From NCBI RefSeq assembly GCF_000308435.1, contig NZ_BAFR01000011.1, forward strand, positions 1 to 48,392: 48,392 nt of DNA, read 5' to 3'. Both the position numbers and the translations under genes were made by a program. The DNA is from Nocardia araoensis NBRC 100135 (GTDB taxonomy: Bacteria > Actinomycetota > Actinomycetes > Mycobacteriales > Mycobacteriaceae). Position 1 is the first letter of the stretch. Each line of letters opens with the position of its first letter. Below, piece by piece: positions 33,698 through 44,762 of the stretch. A model generated the notes under the pieces. That model was not told the origin of the DNA. It worked only from the letters and a program-made list of their open reading frames with translations, and did no database searches.

Positions 33698-33726
33698 TGT
33701 AGCTCGGTGTAGCGCGTGGAGCTACA
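33698..33726. promoter_or_regulatory. Inverted repeat upstream of vapB, candidate autoregulatory operator
   Basis: TGTAGCTC and GAGCTACA are perfect complements with a 13-nt spacer, in the 61-nt gap between hsaB and vapB. Position and symmetry fit toxin-antitoxin autoregulation. Confidence 0.55.
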
Positions 33727-33750
33727 GGTGCTGCTTGATGCTGCGAAGCA

Positions 33751-34323
33751 TTACAACCAAGTGTCCAACGTCGTCGTCGTAAGGAAGTGCTCCAGGTCCG
33801 CGCGCCACGGGGCCGGGGTGGTCTTCTCCGGTTCGATGGCGGTGTACTGGCCCCGGTAGAACAGCAGCGGACGGCCGGTGGTGGTCGTTTCGGAGAGGGC
33901 TTGGACCCGCCCGATCACGATGTAGTGGTCGCCGCCGTCGACGACGTTGTCGACCTTGCACTCGATGGTGGCCAGCGCCTCGTCCAGGACCGGGAGTTCC
34001 AGGTCGGAGGTGTGCCAGGTCGCGCCGGCGAACTTGTCGGGTTCGCGGGAACCGAAGCGGGCGCACAGTTCGCGCTGCTGTTCGGCGAGGACGTTCACGC
34101 AGAAGCGCCCGGATTTCTCGATCGCCGTCCAGGAGCGGGACGCCTTGGTGGGGCAGAACAGCACCAGGGGCGGTTCGAGGGAGAGGGCGGCGAAGGATTG
34201 GCACGCGAAGCCGATCGGCACCCCGTCGTCGTCGAAGGTGGTGATCACGGTGATGCCGGTGCAGAACTGTCCCAGCACATTCCGGAACTGCCGTGGATCG
34301 ATCTCGGATCCGTCCGCGGTCAT
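33751..34323 (-). CDS. hsaB: Flavin reductase component HsaB of 3-HSA hydroxylase
   Basis: This 190-residue FMN-binding flavin reductase closely resembles mycobacterial HsaB: RNVLGQFCTGITVITTFDDD, GFACQSFAALSLEPPLVLFC, and the end HFLTTTTLDTWL. It supplies reduced flavin to HsaA for hydroxylation of 3-HSA. The ATG giving MTADGSEIDPRQF aligns with known HsaB starts; a GTG 24 nt upstream, in a GTGA overlap with hsaC, is possible. It is the last gene of the hsaADCB operon, the same order as Rv3570c-Rv3567c. Confidence 0.94.
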   Translation of the reverse strand: MTADGSEIDPRQFRNVLGQFCTGITVITTFDDDGVPIGFACQSFAALSLEPPLVLFCPTKASRSWTAIEKSGRFCVNVLAEQQRELCARFGSREPDKFAGATWHTSDLELPVLDEALATIECKVDNVVDGGDHYIVIGRVQALSETTTTGRPLLFYRGQYTAIEPEKTTPAPWRADLEHFLTTTTLDTWL

Positions 34324-34343
34324 CGTTTCGCTCGCCCTCTCGG

Positions 34344-37302
<2,959 letters not shown>

Positions 37303-37360
37303 CTCGGGACCTGCTCCTGCCTGGTCGGTTGATGTCGGGAATCTCATTTGCCTCTGAGAC

Positions 37361-37374
37361 TAGAACAGGTTCCT
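37361..37374. promoter_or_regulatory. KstR operator at the hsaADCB promoter
   Basis: TAGAACAGGTTCCT agrees with TnnAACnnGTTnnA except at the last base. It lies 13 nt upstream of the outer possible hsaA start and 58 nt upstream of the chosen one. Confidence 0.75.
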
Positions 37375-37463
37375 ATTTCTGTCGAGAACCGGTGTTCACC
37401 CCCGCTCGGACATGCGCTCATGCAGGAAGTGAGGTGAATCGCTGGCGTGCAGAGCGTCAGTTT

Positions 37464-37477
37464 TGTAACGTGTTCTA
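37464..37477. promoter_or_regulatory. KstR operator at the kshA promoter
   Basis: TGTAACGTGTTCTA matches all fixed positions of TnnAACnnGTTnnA and ends 23 nt before the kshA start. With the site 100 bp away it controls the divergent hsaA/kshA pair. Confidence 0.88.
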
Positions 37478-37500
37478 GTACAGAAGGAGGAGGAATCGCG

Positions 37501-38700
37501 ATGGCAATTACCCCACAGGGGAGCGGTGCGAAGGTCCGGGAGCTCGATGTCGGCGCCGCACCGACCCGCTATGCGCGGGGATGGCATTGCCTGGGTCTGG
37601 CCAAGACGTTCCGGGACGGCAAGCCGCACGCGGTGAACATCTTCGGCACCAAACTCGTCGTCTGGGCCGACAGCAGCGGTGAACTGCGGGTGCTGGACGC
37701 CTACTGCAGGCACATGGGCGGCGACCTGAGCATGGGCGAGGTCAAGGGCGACGACATCGCCTGTCCGTTCCACGACTGGCGCTGGTCGGGCACCAACGGC
37801 AAGTGCACCGCGATTCCGTACGCGCGGCGGGTGCCGCCGCTGGCGCGCACCAGGAAGTGGACCACGCTGGAGCGCAACGGCCAGCTGTTCGTCTGGCACG
37901 ACCACGAGGGCAGCCAGCCGCCGCCCGAGGTCACGATCCCGCACATCAAGGGCCCCTACACCGACGCCGACGGCAACCCCAGCGAGCAGCTCGACAGCGG
38001 GTGGACCGACTGGACCTGGAACTCGATGCTGATCGAGGGCGCCAACTGCCGCGAGATCATCGACAACGTGGTCGACATGGCCCACTTCTTCTACATCCAT
38101 TTCGCCTTCCCGACGTACTTCAAGAACGTCTTCGAGGGCCACATCGCCACCCAGTTCCTGGAGACCAAGGGCAGGCCGGACATCGGCATGGCCTCCAAGT
38201 ACGGCGGTGACACGCTGCTGAAGTCCGAGGCGTCGTACTTCGGCCCCTCCTACATGATCAACCCGCTGATCAACATCTACAGCGGTTACGAGGTCAAGAG
38301 CGTCCTGATCAACTGCCACTACCCGGTCACCCAGGACTCCTTCGTCCTGCAATGGGGCATCACGCTGGAGAAGCCGAAGGGCGTCGAGGGCGAGATGGCG
38401 GTCAAGCTGGCCGAGAAGATGACCGAGGGCATCAGCGTCGGCTTCCTGCAGGACGTCGAGATCTGGAAGCACAAGTCCAAGGTCGAGAACCCGCTGCTGT
38501 GCGAGGAGGACGGGCCGGTCTACCAGCTGCGTCGCTGGTACGAGCAGTTCTACGTCGACCTGGCCGACGTCACCGAGAAGATGACCCAGCGCTTCGAGTT
38601 CGAGGTGGACACCACCAAGGCGAACGAGGCCTGGGAGGCCGAGGTCGCCGAGAACCTGCGGCGCAAGCGCGAGACCGAGGAAGCCGAGGCAGGCGTCTGA
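37501..38700 (+). CDS. kshA: 3-ketosteroid 9alpha-hydroxylase oxygenase KshA
   Basis: This 399-residue Rieske oxygenase has its [2Fe-2S] ligands in the YCRH and CPFH motifs (Cys69, His71, Cys88, His91). The mononuclear iron histidines are in VDMAHFFYIH (His195, His200), with an Asp later in SVGFLQDVEIW. It hydroxylates C9 of 3-ketosteroids using electrons from the reductase KshB, which is not in this window. Together with KstD it opens ring B. AAGGAGGAGG is 8 nt before the ATG. The stop overlaps the next gene's start (TGATG). Confidence 0.96.
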   Translation: MAITPQGSGAKVRELDVGAAPTRYARGWHCLGLAKTFRDGKPHAVNIFGTKLVVWADSSGELRVLDAYCRHMGGDLSMGEVKGDDIACPFHDWRWSGTNGKCTAIPYARRVPPLARTRKWTTLERNGQLFVWHDHEGSQPPPEVTIPHIKGPYTDADGNPSEQLDSGWTDWTWNSMLIEGANCREIIDNVVDMAHFFYIHFAFPTYFKNVFEGHIATQFLETKGRPDIGMASKYGGDTLLKSEASYFGPSYMINPLINIYSGYEVKSVLINCHYPVTQDSFVLQWGITLEKPKGVEGEMAVKLAEKMTEGISVGFLQDVEIWKHKSKVENPLLCEEDGPVYQLRRWYEQFYVDLADVTEKMTQRFEFEVDTTKANEAWEAEVAENLRRKRETEEAEAGV

Positions 38701-39032
38701 TGGCGGCCACCTGGGCGAAGGCACCCGATTTCGCCGATCAGCCCGCTCGGCGAGCCGAAGTGCGCGCCCAGACGGTGGTCGACAAACAGCGGTATCTGGA
38801 GGACGGCCTGACACCCCTGCGGTGCCGGGCCTGCCAGAGCCACGTGCTGGTGCGCAAGAGCAGTACGCACCAGACGTCGGTGCAGTGGACCGGCGATCCG
38901 GCCGAGCACTGCCCGGTTTTCGCCGAGCTGAGCGCGACCGGTCACGGGCCGGGTCGCCCTGACTCGTGTCCCGATCTCGAGCGCACCATCGCCTGGGCCG
39001 TGGACGAGGGCGTGCTCGAAATCCCTGAATAG
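38700..39032 (+). CDS. Small four-cysteine protein coupled to kshA (Rv3527 position)
   Basis: This 110-residue protein has no domain I recognise. It carries exactly four cysteines: Cys42 and Cys45 in LRCRACQSH, Cys71 in AEHCPVF and Cys90 in PDSCPDLE. Such a set could bind zinc or an iron-sulfur centre. The C-terminal 20 residues are acidic (TIAWAVDEGVLEIPE). Its start shares a base with the kshA stop, so it is made with KshA and is under KstR control. An uncharacterised gene (Rv3527) sits beside kshA (Rv3526) in M. tuberculosis. It may be a KshA accessory or assembly factor; this is inference from position only. Confidence 0.75.
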   Translation: MAATWAKAPDFADQPARRAEVRAQTVVDKQRYLEDGLTPLRCRACQSHVLVRKSSTHQTSVQWTGDPAEHCPVFAELSATGHGPGRPDSCPDLERTIAWAVDEGVLEIPE

Positions 39033-39049
39033 CAGGGCTGTCCGGTGGC

Positions 39050-39075
39050 GGTGGGCGGCGATCCGTTCGCCCGCC
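39050..39075 (+). terminator. Possible hairpin after the kshA operon
   Basis: An 8-bp stem with one G-U pair (GGTGGGCG/CGCCCGCC) and a 10-nt loop lies 18 nt past the stop. It is weak evidence in such G+C-rich DNA. The rest of the gap to 39202 holds a TTGACG element and the ribosome site of the next gene. Confidence 0.35.
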
Positions 39076-39202
39076 GTTCGCCGCGGCGGTGACCGCGCTG
39101 TCGCGGCCGAGCCGCGCTCCGGCTACGTTGACGGGAACAAAATAGACCTTCGTGCCGAAACGGACCGCGTCCGATTCGGCGCCGCAGGAGGGAGTTTCCG
39201 CG

Positions 39203-40021
39203 ATGCTGGTGCGGCATCTGGACTGCGCGACCATGTGCCCGGTCGGCGGGCGCGCGCTGCTGGGCAGCGGTGGGCTGCTGACCGGCGGGCTGGTCGGCCA
39301 TTGCCTGCTCGTCGAGTCCGATGACGGTCTGGTGCTGGTGGACACGGGCTTCGGCATGGCCGACGTGCTCGATCGGGGCAGGCTGGGTTTCGGTACCTCG
39401 CGACTGCTGCGGCCGCGTTTGCGCCCCGAACTCACCGCGCTGCACCAGATCCGCGCGCTGGGCTATCGGCGCGAGGACGTCCGGCACATCGTGCTGACCC
39501 ATCTCGATCTCGATCACGCCGGCGGGCTGTCCGACTTCCCCGATGCCACCGTGCACGTCTTCGCCGACGAACTCGACGCGGCGACCCAGCGCCCCACCCT
39601 CGGAGAGAAGCTGCGCTACCAGCCGCGCCAGTGGGAGCACGGTCCCCGCTGGCTGGCCCACGAGACCGGCGCGGACACCTGGTTCGGCTTCACCGCCGTC
39701 CCGGTGCTCGAGGACATCATGCTGATCCCGCTGGTCGGCCACACGCGCGGGCACAGCGGCGTCGCGGTCCGGCAGAGCGACGGATGGTTGCTGCACTGCG
39801 GCGACGCCTATTTCCATCACCGGCAGCTGGCGGCGGGGAAGGCGCGTCCCCCGGCCGGCCTCGGCGTGTTCGAGGTGCTCGCGAGCACGCTCGGACGCGA
39901 GCGAGTGGAGAACCTGGAACGGCTGCGCACGCTACACGCCGACCACGGCGACCGGGTGCGGATGTTCTGCGCGCACGATCCGCACGAACTCGACCGATTC
40001 GCCGCCGTGCCGGTGCGCTGA
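39203..40021 (+). CDS. Metallo-beta-lactamase-fold hydrolase, lactonase-like
   Basis: This 272-residue protein has the metallo-beta-lactamase fold. The metal motif is THLDLDHAGG (His100, Asp102, Asp104, His105), where Asp stands in place of the usual second His of HxHxDH. Further ligands are probably His in PLVGHTRGHSG, Asp in LLHCGDAYFHH and His in FCAHDPHEL. This form is common in lactonase-like members, so an N-acyl homoserine lactonase-type or other ester hydrolase role is possible. GGAGGG about 9 nt upstream sets the ATG. It is convergent with the next cupin gene, 6 nt away. Confidence 0.85.
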   Translation: MLVRHLDCATMCPVGGRALLGSGGLLTGGLVGHCLLVESDDGLVLVDTGFGMADVLDRGRLGFGTSRLLRPRLRPELTALHQIRALGYRREDVRHIVLTHLDLDHAGGLSDFPDATVHVFADELDAATQRPTLGEKLRYQPRQWEHGPRWLAHETGADTWFGFTAVPVLEDIMLIPLVGHTRGHSGVAVRQSDGWLLHCGDAYFHHRQLAAGKARPPAGLGVFEVLASTLGRERVENLERLRTLHADHGDRVRMFCAHDPHELDRFAAVPVR

Positions 40022-40027
40022 GCCCGG

Positions 40028-40438
40028 TCAGTCCAGCCGGAAATCCGCGAAGTCGAATCCCGGTGAGACGATGCAGCTGACCAGGACGTAGTCCGCACCC
40101 GCGGGCCGCGCCGACTGGCTGACCCCACCCGGCACCACCGCTTGCAGCGCCTGACCGCGCTCCAGGTCGGGGCCGAGGATCACCTCGTCGCCGCCGATGT
40201 CCAGCGCCAGCGGTCCGCCGCGATGCCAGAGCCACAGCTCGTCGGAGCGCACCGTGTGCGGGGCCGACCGCTCGCCCGGTAGCAGCAGGAAATGGATCGC
40301 CGTGGCGGCGGCGCGCGGGCCGGGGTAGCCCTCCGGCGTGAATTGCACCGGGCTGCGCCAGGTTTCGCGGTACCAGCCGCCCTCGGGATGCGGCGCGAGA
40401 TCGAGTGTGACGGCGAGCGGCGGTCGATTGTCGGTCAT
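40028..40438 (-). CDS. Cupin protein of the DUF985 type
   Basis: This 136-residue cupin has LAPHPEGGWYRETWRSP near the N-terminus, a FLLLPGERSAPHTVRSDELW barrel strand with a His, and VPGGVSQSARPAG, the pattern of DUF985 (YML079-like) cupins. No enzyme activity is established for the family. The ATG has no clear ribosome site. Confidence 0.82.
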   Translation of the reverse strand: MTDNRPPLAVTLDLAPHPEGGWYRETWRSPVQFTPEGYPGPRAAATAIHFLLLPGERSAPHTVRSDELWLWHRGGPLALDIGGDEVILGPDLERGQALQAVVPGGVSQSARPAGADYVLVSCIVSPGFDFADFRLD

Positions 40439-40469
40439 CGTTCGACTATGCCCGATCCTTCGCCGCCCC

Positions 40470-41519
40470 TCAGCGCTCCTCGATGCGCCAGGTGATTCCG
40501 AAAGGAGCCAGCGCGTCCAGGAAATCGGCGGGATCGAACGCCTCCGCAGGCGCGAGCGCGCCCGATGGCACACCGCCCTCAGCCAAGCGGACCGCGGTCT
40601 CCATCGCCATCAATGCCGAATCGCGGTAGGAGTGCACGCCGCTGAGCACGCCGCGAACCCGGCGCCCGTCCACGCCGAACGCGTCGACGACGAGGTCGTA
40701 GCGCAGATCCGCGCTGGGCGCGTCGGGCAGCGTGTCGACGAGCTCGGCGGTGAACCCGCTGAGCGTGTCGAGGATCGAGGTGGCGAGCACGCCTTCGACG
40801 TAGGAGACGTCCGAGTGCCGGGGGATGGTCAACACCGGGGGCTGCGGGAATTTCGCGACGGCGGTCGGCTCGGTGTCACCGGGGAAGGTCATCTTCTGGT
40901 GGCGTGCCGTCGCGCCGGTGCGCAGTTCGCCGTCCGCGTAGTGCCAGCCGCCGTCGCGGAACCAGTCCAGGCTGGCCGACACCGTCTTGGCGCTGCCTTT
41001 GGAACCATTGCCGCCGCTTTTGCTCAGGTGGCTCAGCACCACCTCCGCCGGCCCGGCCACCCGGCGCGTAGTGAGGTGAGCCAGCAGGTCGCCGGGGAGG
41101 TTGCTGTCGGTGACGCCGGAGACCACGGTGACGCCCGCCGCGACGGCGCGCGGTCCGAACTCGTCGAGGACCCGCCGCAGGAACAGTTGCTCGCCGGACA
41201 TGTCTGTGTAGTGCGCACCAGCGTCGATCGCCGCGGCGAGCACCGCCGAGCCGTGCTCGACATAGGCGGGCAAGCTGCTGATCACCACGTCGGCGTCGGT
41301 GAACGCTCTGACGAGGGCCGCGTGGTCGGACAGGTCGGCTACCCGTATGTCGGCGTCGGGCAGATCCGCCGCACCGGCGGCGGCGCGGATGCGATCGAGG
41401 TTGCGGCCCACCAGGATCGGGGTGAGGCCGCGGCGGCGCAGTTCGGCGAGCAGGTGGCCGCCGGTCTGTCCGGTCGCGCCGTAGACGGCGATGGTGGGGG
41501 TGGCTTCGGTTGATGTCAT
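40470..41519 (-). CDS. Saccharopine dehydrogenase-like NAD(P)-binding oxidoreductase
   Basis: This 349-residue protein starts with a Rossmann fold, IAVYGATGQTGGHLLAELRR, then RNLDRIRAAAG and ADVVISSLPAYVEHG, typical of trans-acting enoyl reductase/saccharopine dehydrogenase-like proteins. The substrate is unknown. It is divergent from an AraC regulator gene with an AT-rich 96-nt gap, so it is the likely target of that regulator. The ATG has a weak ribosome site. Confidence 0.82.
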   Translation of the reverse strand: MTSTEATPTIAVYGATGQTGGHLLAELRRRGLTPILVGRNLDRIRAAAGAADLPDADIRVADLSDHAALVRAFTDADVVISSLPAYVEHGSAVLAAAIDAGAHYTDMSGEQLFLRRVLDEFGPRAVAAGVTVVSGVTDSNLPGDLLAHLTTRRVAGPAEVVLSHLSKSGGNGSKGSAKTVSASLDWFRDGGWHYADGELRTGATARHQKMTFPGDTEPTAVAKFPQPPVLTIPRHSDVSYVEGVLATSILDTLSGFTAELVDTLPDAPSADLRYDLVVDAFGVDGRRVRGVLSGVHSYRDSALMAMETAVRLAEGGVPSGALAPAEAFDPADFLDALAPFGITWRIEER

Positions 41520-41583
41520 GGGAAGAAAGCTATTGCCTTCTCGTGAGTCTTCCAATGCCTACAATGCTCGTCTTTTTGTCTTA

Positions 41584-41604
41584 AACGCTCATACTAAGAG
41601 TGTT
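41584..41604. promoter_or_regulatory. Inverted repeat between oxidoreductase and AraC regulator genes
   Basis: AACGCTC and GAGTGTT pair with one G-T mismatch around a 7-nt spacer, 11 nt before the AraC gene start in an unusually AT-rich gap. It may be the regulator's operator. Confidence 0.45.
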
Positions 41605-41615
41605 ATGGTCAATAA

Positions 41616-42533
41616 GTGGACATTCTGAGCGAGGCCATCGCGGCCATCCGCACCGGCAGCCCCACCTCCGGTCTGTTCATCCGGCACGCCCCGTGGGGTC
41701 GGCGGTATCCGGTAGTGCCGGGAGCGGGTTTTCACGTGGTCTTGCAGGGCTCCTGCTGGGTGGTGCCGCCGGATGGCGAACCCATGGCGCTCGGCGCGGG
41801 TGATGTGTTGTTCATGCCGCGCGGCGCCGATCACGACCTGCTCGACAGTTTGGACACCCCCGTCACCGAGACCGCGGTGCCCGGCGAGCCGAGGGAGATC
41901 GTGGGGCCTGGCGTTCGGACCGCGTTGCTCTGCGGCGCTTACGAACTCGGCCGCAGCCGCACCCATCCGATCCTCGACGAGTTGCCCGAGTTCATCCACC
42001 TGCCCGCGCGCCCGGGGCGTCATCCCGCGCTGCGCGGCGCGGTCGACCTGTTGGCCGCGGAGATCGCCGAACCGCGTCCGGGTAGCGACGCGGCCGTGCC
42101 CGCGATCCTCGAGACGTTGCTGCTGTTCATCCTGCGCGCCTGGTTCGACGAGCAATCCGACCTGTGCTCCTCCGGCTGGGCGGGCGCCTTCGCCGATCCC
42201 GCGGTGGTGGCGGTGCTGCGCGCGGTGCACGAGGAGCCCGCGCGCGCCTGGACCGTCGCCGACCTCGGTGACATCGCGGGCGTCTCCCGCGCGACGCTCG
42301 CGCGTCGCTTCCTCGCGACGGTCGGCGAACCGCCCCTGGCCTATGTGACCCGCTGGCGCATGCTGACCGCCGCCCGCCTGCTCCGGGACACCGACAGCAG
42401 CCTCGGCGCGGTGGCCCGCCGGGTCGGATACGCCTCGGAGTTCGCCTTCGCGAAGGCCTTCAAACGCGAATACGGCGTGGCGCCGGGCCAATACCGTCGC
42501 GCGGCCGACAGTCCGCCTTTGGTCGCGGTCTGA
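41616..42533 (+). CDS. AraC-family regulator with N-terminal cupin domain
   Basis: This 305-residue regulator has an N-terminal cupin-type sensor (LFIRHAPWGRRYPVVPGAGF, then GAGDVLFMPRGADHDL) of the kind often annotated AraC_binding_2/cupin_6. The C-terminal AraC domain has two helix-turn-helix units: LGDIAGVSRATLARRF and VARRVGYASEFAFAKAFKRE. It starts at GTG. It most likely activates or represses the divergent saccharopine dehydrogenase-like gene. Confidence 0.9.
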   Translation: MDILSEAIAAIRTGSPTSGLFIRHAPWGRRYPVVPGAGFHVVLQGSCWVVPPDGEPMALGAGDVLFMPRGADHDLLDSLDTPVTETAVPGEPREIVGPGVRTALLCGAYELGRSRTHPILDELPEFIHLPARPGRHPALRGAVDLLAAEIAEPRPGSDAAVPAILETLLLFILRAWFDEQSDLCSSGWAGAFADPAVVAVLRAVHEEPARAWTVADLGDIAGVSRATLARRFLATVGEPPLAYVTRWRMLTAARLLRDTDSSLGAVARRVGYASEFAFAKAFKREYGVAPGQYRRAADSPPLVAV

Positions 42534-42676
42534 CCGGGCCGCGGCATATCGCTCGACCGGACCGGCGGGTGCGCGGTCACGGTGTGCGCGAGGACTGATC
42601 CCTGCCCGCGCCGTATGACGTGGTGACCGAGGGGAACGACGCCGAAAGGGGCGAGACTCGCGGGCTGTCGCCGAAC

Positions 42677-43429
42677 TCAGCTGAACGGCGAGCGCGGCCT
42701 CTCCTGGAGTTCGCCGTCGACGTAGATGTCGACCTTCTCGTTGTAGAAGCAGACCAGCCCGGCGACCTTCTGGCTCTCCGGCAGCGGCGTGCGGTAGCCC
42801 CACGCGTAGTCGGGATACTCGTTTCCGCCGACGCGGACGGTCCAGTAGTCGGCGGTGCCCTTATATGGGCAGCTGGTGTGGGTGGCCGACGGGTACAGCA
42901 GATCCATCCGGACATCCGTCATCGGCAGGTAGTACCGCGCGGGCAAGCCCGTTTCGAAAAGGATGCGCGGAGCGCGCGAGTCGGCGACGGTGACGCCGTC
43001 GATCTCCACCCGCACATGCCGCGAACTGGCCAGGATGTCGACGCGCGAGTACGGGTTGCGCGGGTGCACGTAGATCGGTTCGTCCTCTTCGAACCACTCG
43101 TCCATCGCACCCCACTCCAGCCGGACCAGCTCGCGCAATTCGGTCAGCGGCGACTCGTGATAGCGCAGCGCCGCCCCGCCCGCGGTCGTGCCGTCGACCA
43201 TGACGTCGTAGACCGTCGCGTCGCCGCGGCTGGTGGAATGCTGGGTCTGCCCGCTCGGTTCGAGCTTCGCGCGCAGATCCGTGACCGGCAGGTAGTAGGT
43301 CGGGTAGTGCGGGTTCTCCCACACGAGTACCGGCCGTACGCTGTCGGCGACCAAGTGCCCGCCCAAGTAGACGCGCACACGCTTCTGGCTGGTCTCGACG
43401 CTGACGCGCCCCCGCTTCGCTTCCGTCAT
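42677..43429 (-). CDS. Tandem DUF427 protein
   Basis: This 250-residue protein consists of two DUF427 units. Unit 1 runs about 17-115, with RVRVYLGGHLVADSVRP and YPTYYLPVTDLRAKL. Unit 2 runs about 133-245, with HVRVEIDGVTVADSRAP and ARYYLPMTDVRMDLL, then CPYKGTADYW. The matching strings show an internal duplication. Function is unknown. The ATG has only a weak GAGAG upstream. It is single-gene and unlinked to the steroid genes. Confidence 0.88.
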   Translation of the reverse strand: MTEAKRGRVSVETSQKRVRVYLGGHLVADSVRPVLVWENPHYPTYYLPVTDLRAKLEPSGQTQHSTSRGDATVYDVMVDGTTAGGAALRYHESPLTELRELVRLEWGAMDEWFEEDEPIYVHPRNPYSRVDILASSRHVRVEIDGVTVADSRAPRILFETGLPARYYLPMTDVRMDLLYPSATHTSCPYKGTADYWTVRVGGNEYPDYAWGYRTPLPESQKVAGLVCFYNEKVDIYVDGELQERPRSPFS

Positions 43430-43473
43430 ATCTCTCGACCGTACTCCTCGGGGCGGTGCGCGCCAGACCGAAA

Positions 43474-43509
43474 CGTCGAAGGCAGCCACGCTGGTGGCTG
43501 CCTTCGACG
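43474..43509 (-). terminator. Very strong hairpin terminator after the MarR-MFS operon
   Basis: Two perfect 16-nt complementary arms around a GCTG loop begin 12 nt past the MFS stop. It isolates the DUF427 gene downstream on the same strand. Confidence 0.85.
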
Positions 43510-43520
43510 CGCTGGTGGGA

Positions 43521-44762
43521 TCAGTCGTCGCCGACCGTGATGGCCTGGGCTTCCTCGACGCTGTGCGGAGCGGGATCGTGCTCGTCGAGATGGGCCAAGG
43601 CGGCGCGTCCGGTCAGCAGGACGACGACCGCGCCCGCGGTGCACGCCGCGCCCACCCAGAACGGCAGCGAGATGCTGTGCTCGCCGAGTTTGCCCGCGAG
43701 GTAGGGTGCCGCGGCGCCGCCCGCGAAGCGGACGAAGCTGTAGGCCGCCGACGCGGTGGACCGCTCCACCGGCGCGGAGATCATCACGGCCTCGGTGATC
43801 AGCGTGTTGTTCACGCCGAGGAACAGGCCCGCCAGCACGGTGCCGACGATCAGCACCGGCTTGTGCTCGGCGAACACGGCCATCATCGCCAGGTCGGCCG
43901 CGAACAGGCCGAGCGAGAGTCCCATCATCGGCAGCGAACCGAACCGGCGCTGCAACCGGGGAGCCAGGAACACCGACGCGATCGCCAGCAGCACACCCCA
44001 GCCGCAGAAGATGAAGCCGATCGCGTAGGTGCCCATATCCAGCGGGAACGGAGTGTAGGCGAGCAGGGTGAAGAAGCCGAAGTTGTACAGCAGGGCGGTG
44101 ATGCTGACGATCAGCAGCCCCCGGTAGCGCAACGCGCGGAAGGGCGCGGCGATCGAGGTGTGGTGCGTCGGCTCGGGGCCGTCCGGCAGCAGGACGACGA
44201 TGCTGACCAGCGCGATGGCCATCAGCACCGACACGCCGAAGAACGGTCCGCGCCAGCTGATGCCGCCCAGCACGCCGCCGACCAGCGGACCGGTCGCGAT
44301 GCCGATGCCGAGCGCGGCTTCGTAGAGGATGATCGCGCGGGCGACGCCGCCGCTGGCCGCGCCGACGATGGTGGCAAGCGCCGTGGCGATGAACAGCGCG
44401 TTACCCAGGCCCCAGCCCGCGCGGAAGCCGACGATCTGCGCCACCGTGTTCGACATACCGGCCAGCGCGGCGAACACGATGATGATCGCCAACCCGGCCA
44501 GCAGCGTCTTCTTCGCGCCGAAGCGGCTGGACACCACACCGGTGACCAGCATGGCCACGCCCGTCACCAGCATGTAGCTGGTGAACAGCAGCGACACCTG
44601 GGAAGGCGACGCGTTCAGTTGCTCGCCGATCGGTTTGAGAATGGGATCGACCAAGCCGATGCCCATGAACGCGATCACGCTCGCGAACGCGACCGCCCAG
44701 ACGGCTTTCGGTTGCTTGGTGTTGTCCGCGACCGGGGCGCGGGTGGGAGCCAAAGTGCTCAT
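43521..44762 (-). CDS. Major facilitator superfamily exporter
   Basis: This 413-residue protein has about 12 membrane helices. The loop after helix 2 has the MFS motif A-like GVVSSRFGAKKTLLAG, and helix 5 has a drug-exporter motif C-like GPLVGGVLGG. The start VWAVAFASVIAFMGIGLVDP resembles Bmr/multidrug antiporters. It probably expels small toxic compounds by proton exchange. The ATG shares one base with the stop of the MarR gene (TGATG), so regulator and pump are coupled. Confidence 0.92.
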   Translation of the reverse strand: MSTLAPTRAPVADNTKQPKAVWAVAFASVIAFMGIGLVDPILKPIGEQLNASPSQVSLLFTSYMLVTGVAMLVTGVVSSRFGAKKTLLAGLAIIIVFAALAGMSNTVAQIVGFRAGWGLGNALFIATALATIVGAASGGVARAIILYEAALGIGIATGPLVGGVLGGISWRGPFFGVSVLMAIALVSIVVLLPDGPEPTHHTSIAAPFRALRYRGLLIVSITALLYNFGFFTLLAYTPFPLDMGTYAIGFIFCGWGVLLAIASVFLAPRLQRRFGSLPMMGLSLGLFAADLAMMAVFAEHKPVLIVGTVLAGLFLGVNNTLITEAVMISAPVERSTASAAYSFVRFAGGAAAPYLAGKLGEHSISLPFWVGAACTAGAVVVLLTGRAALAHLDEHDPAPHSVEEAQAITVGDD

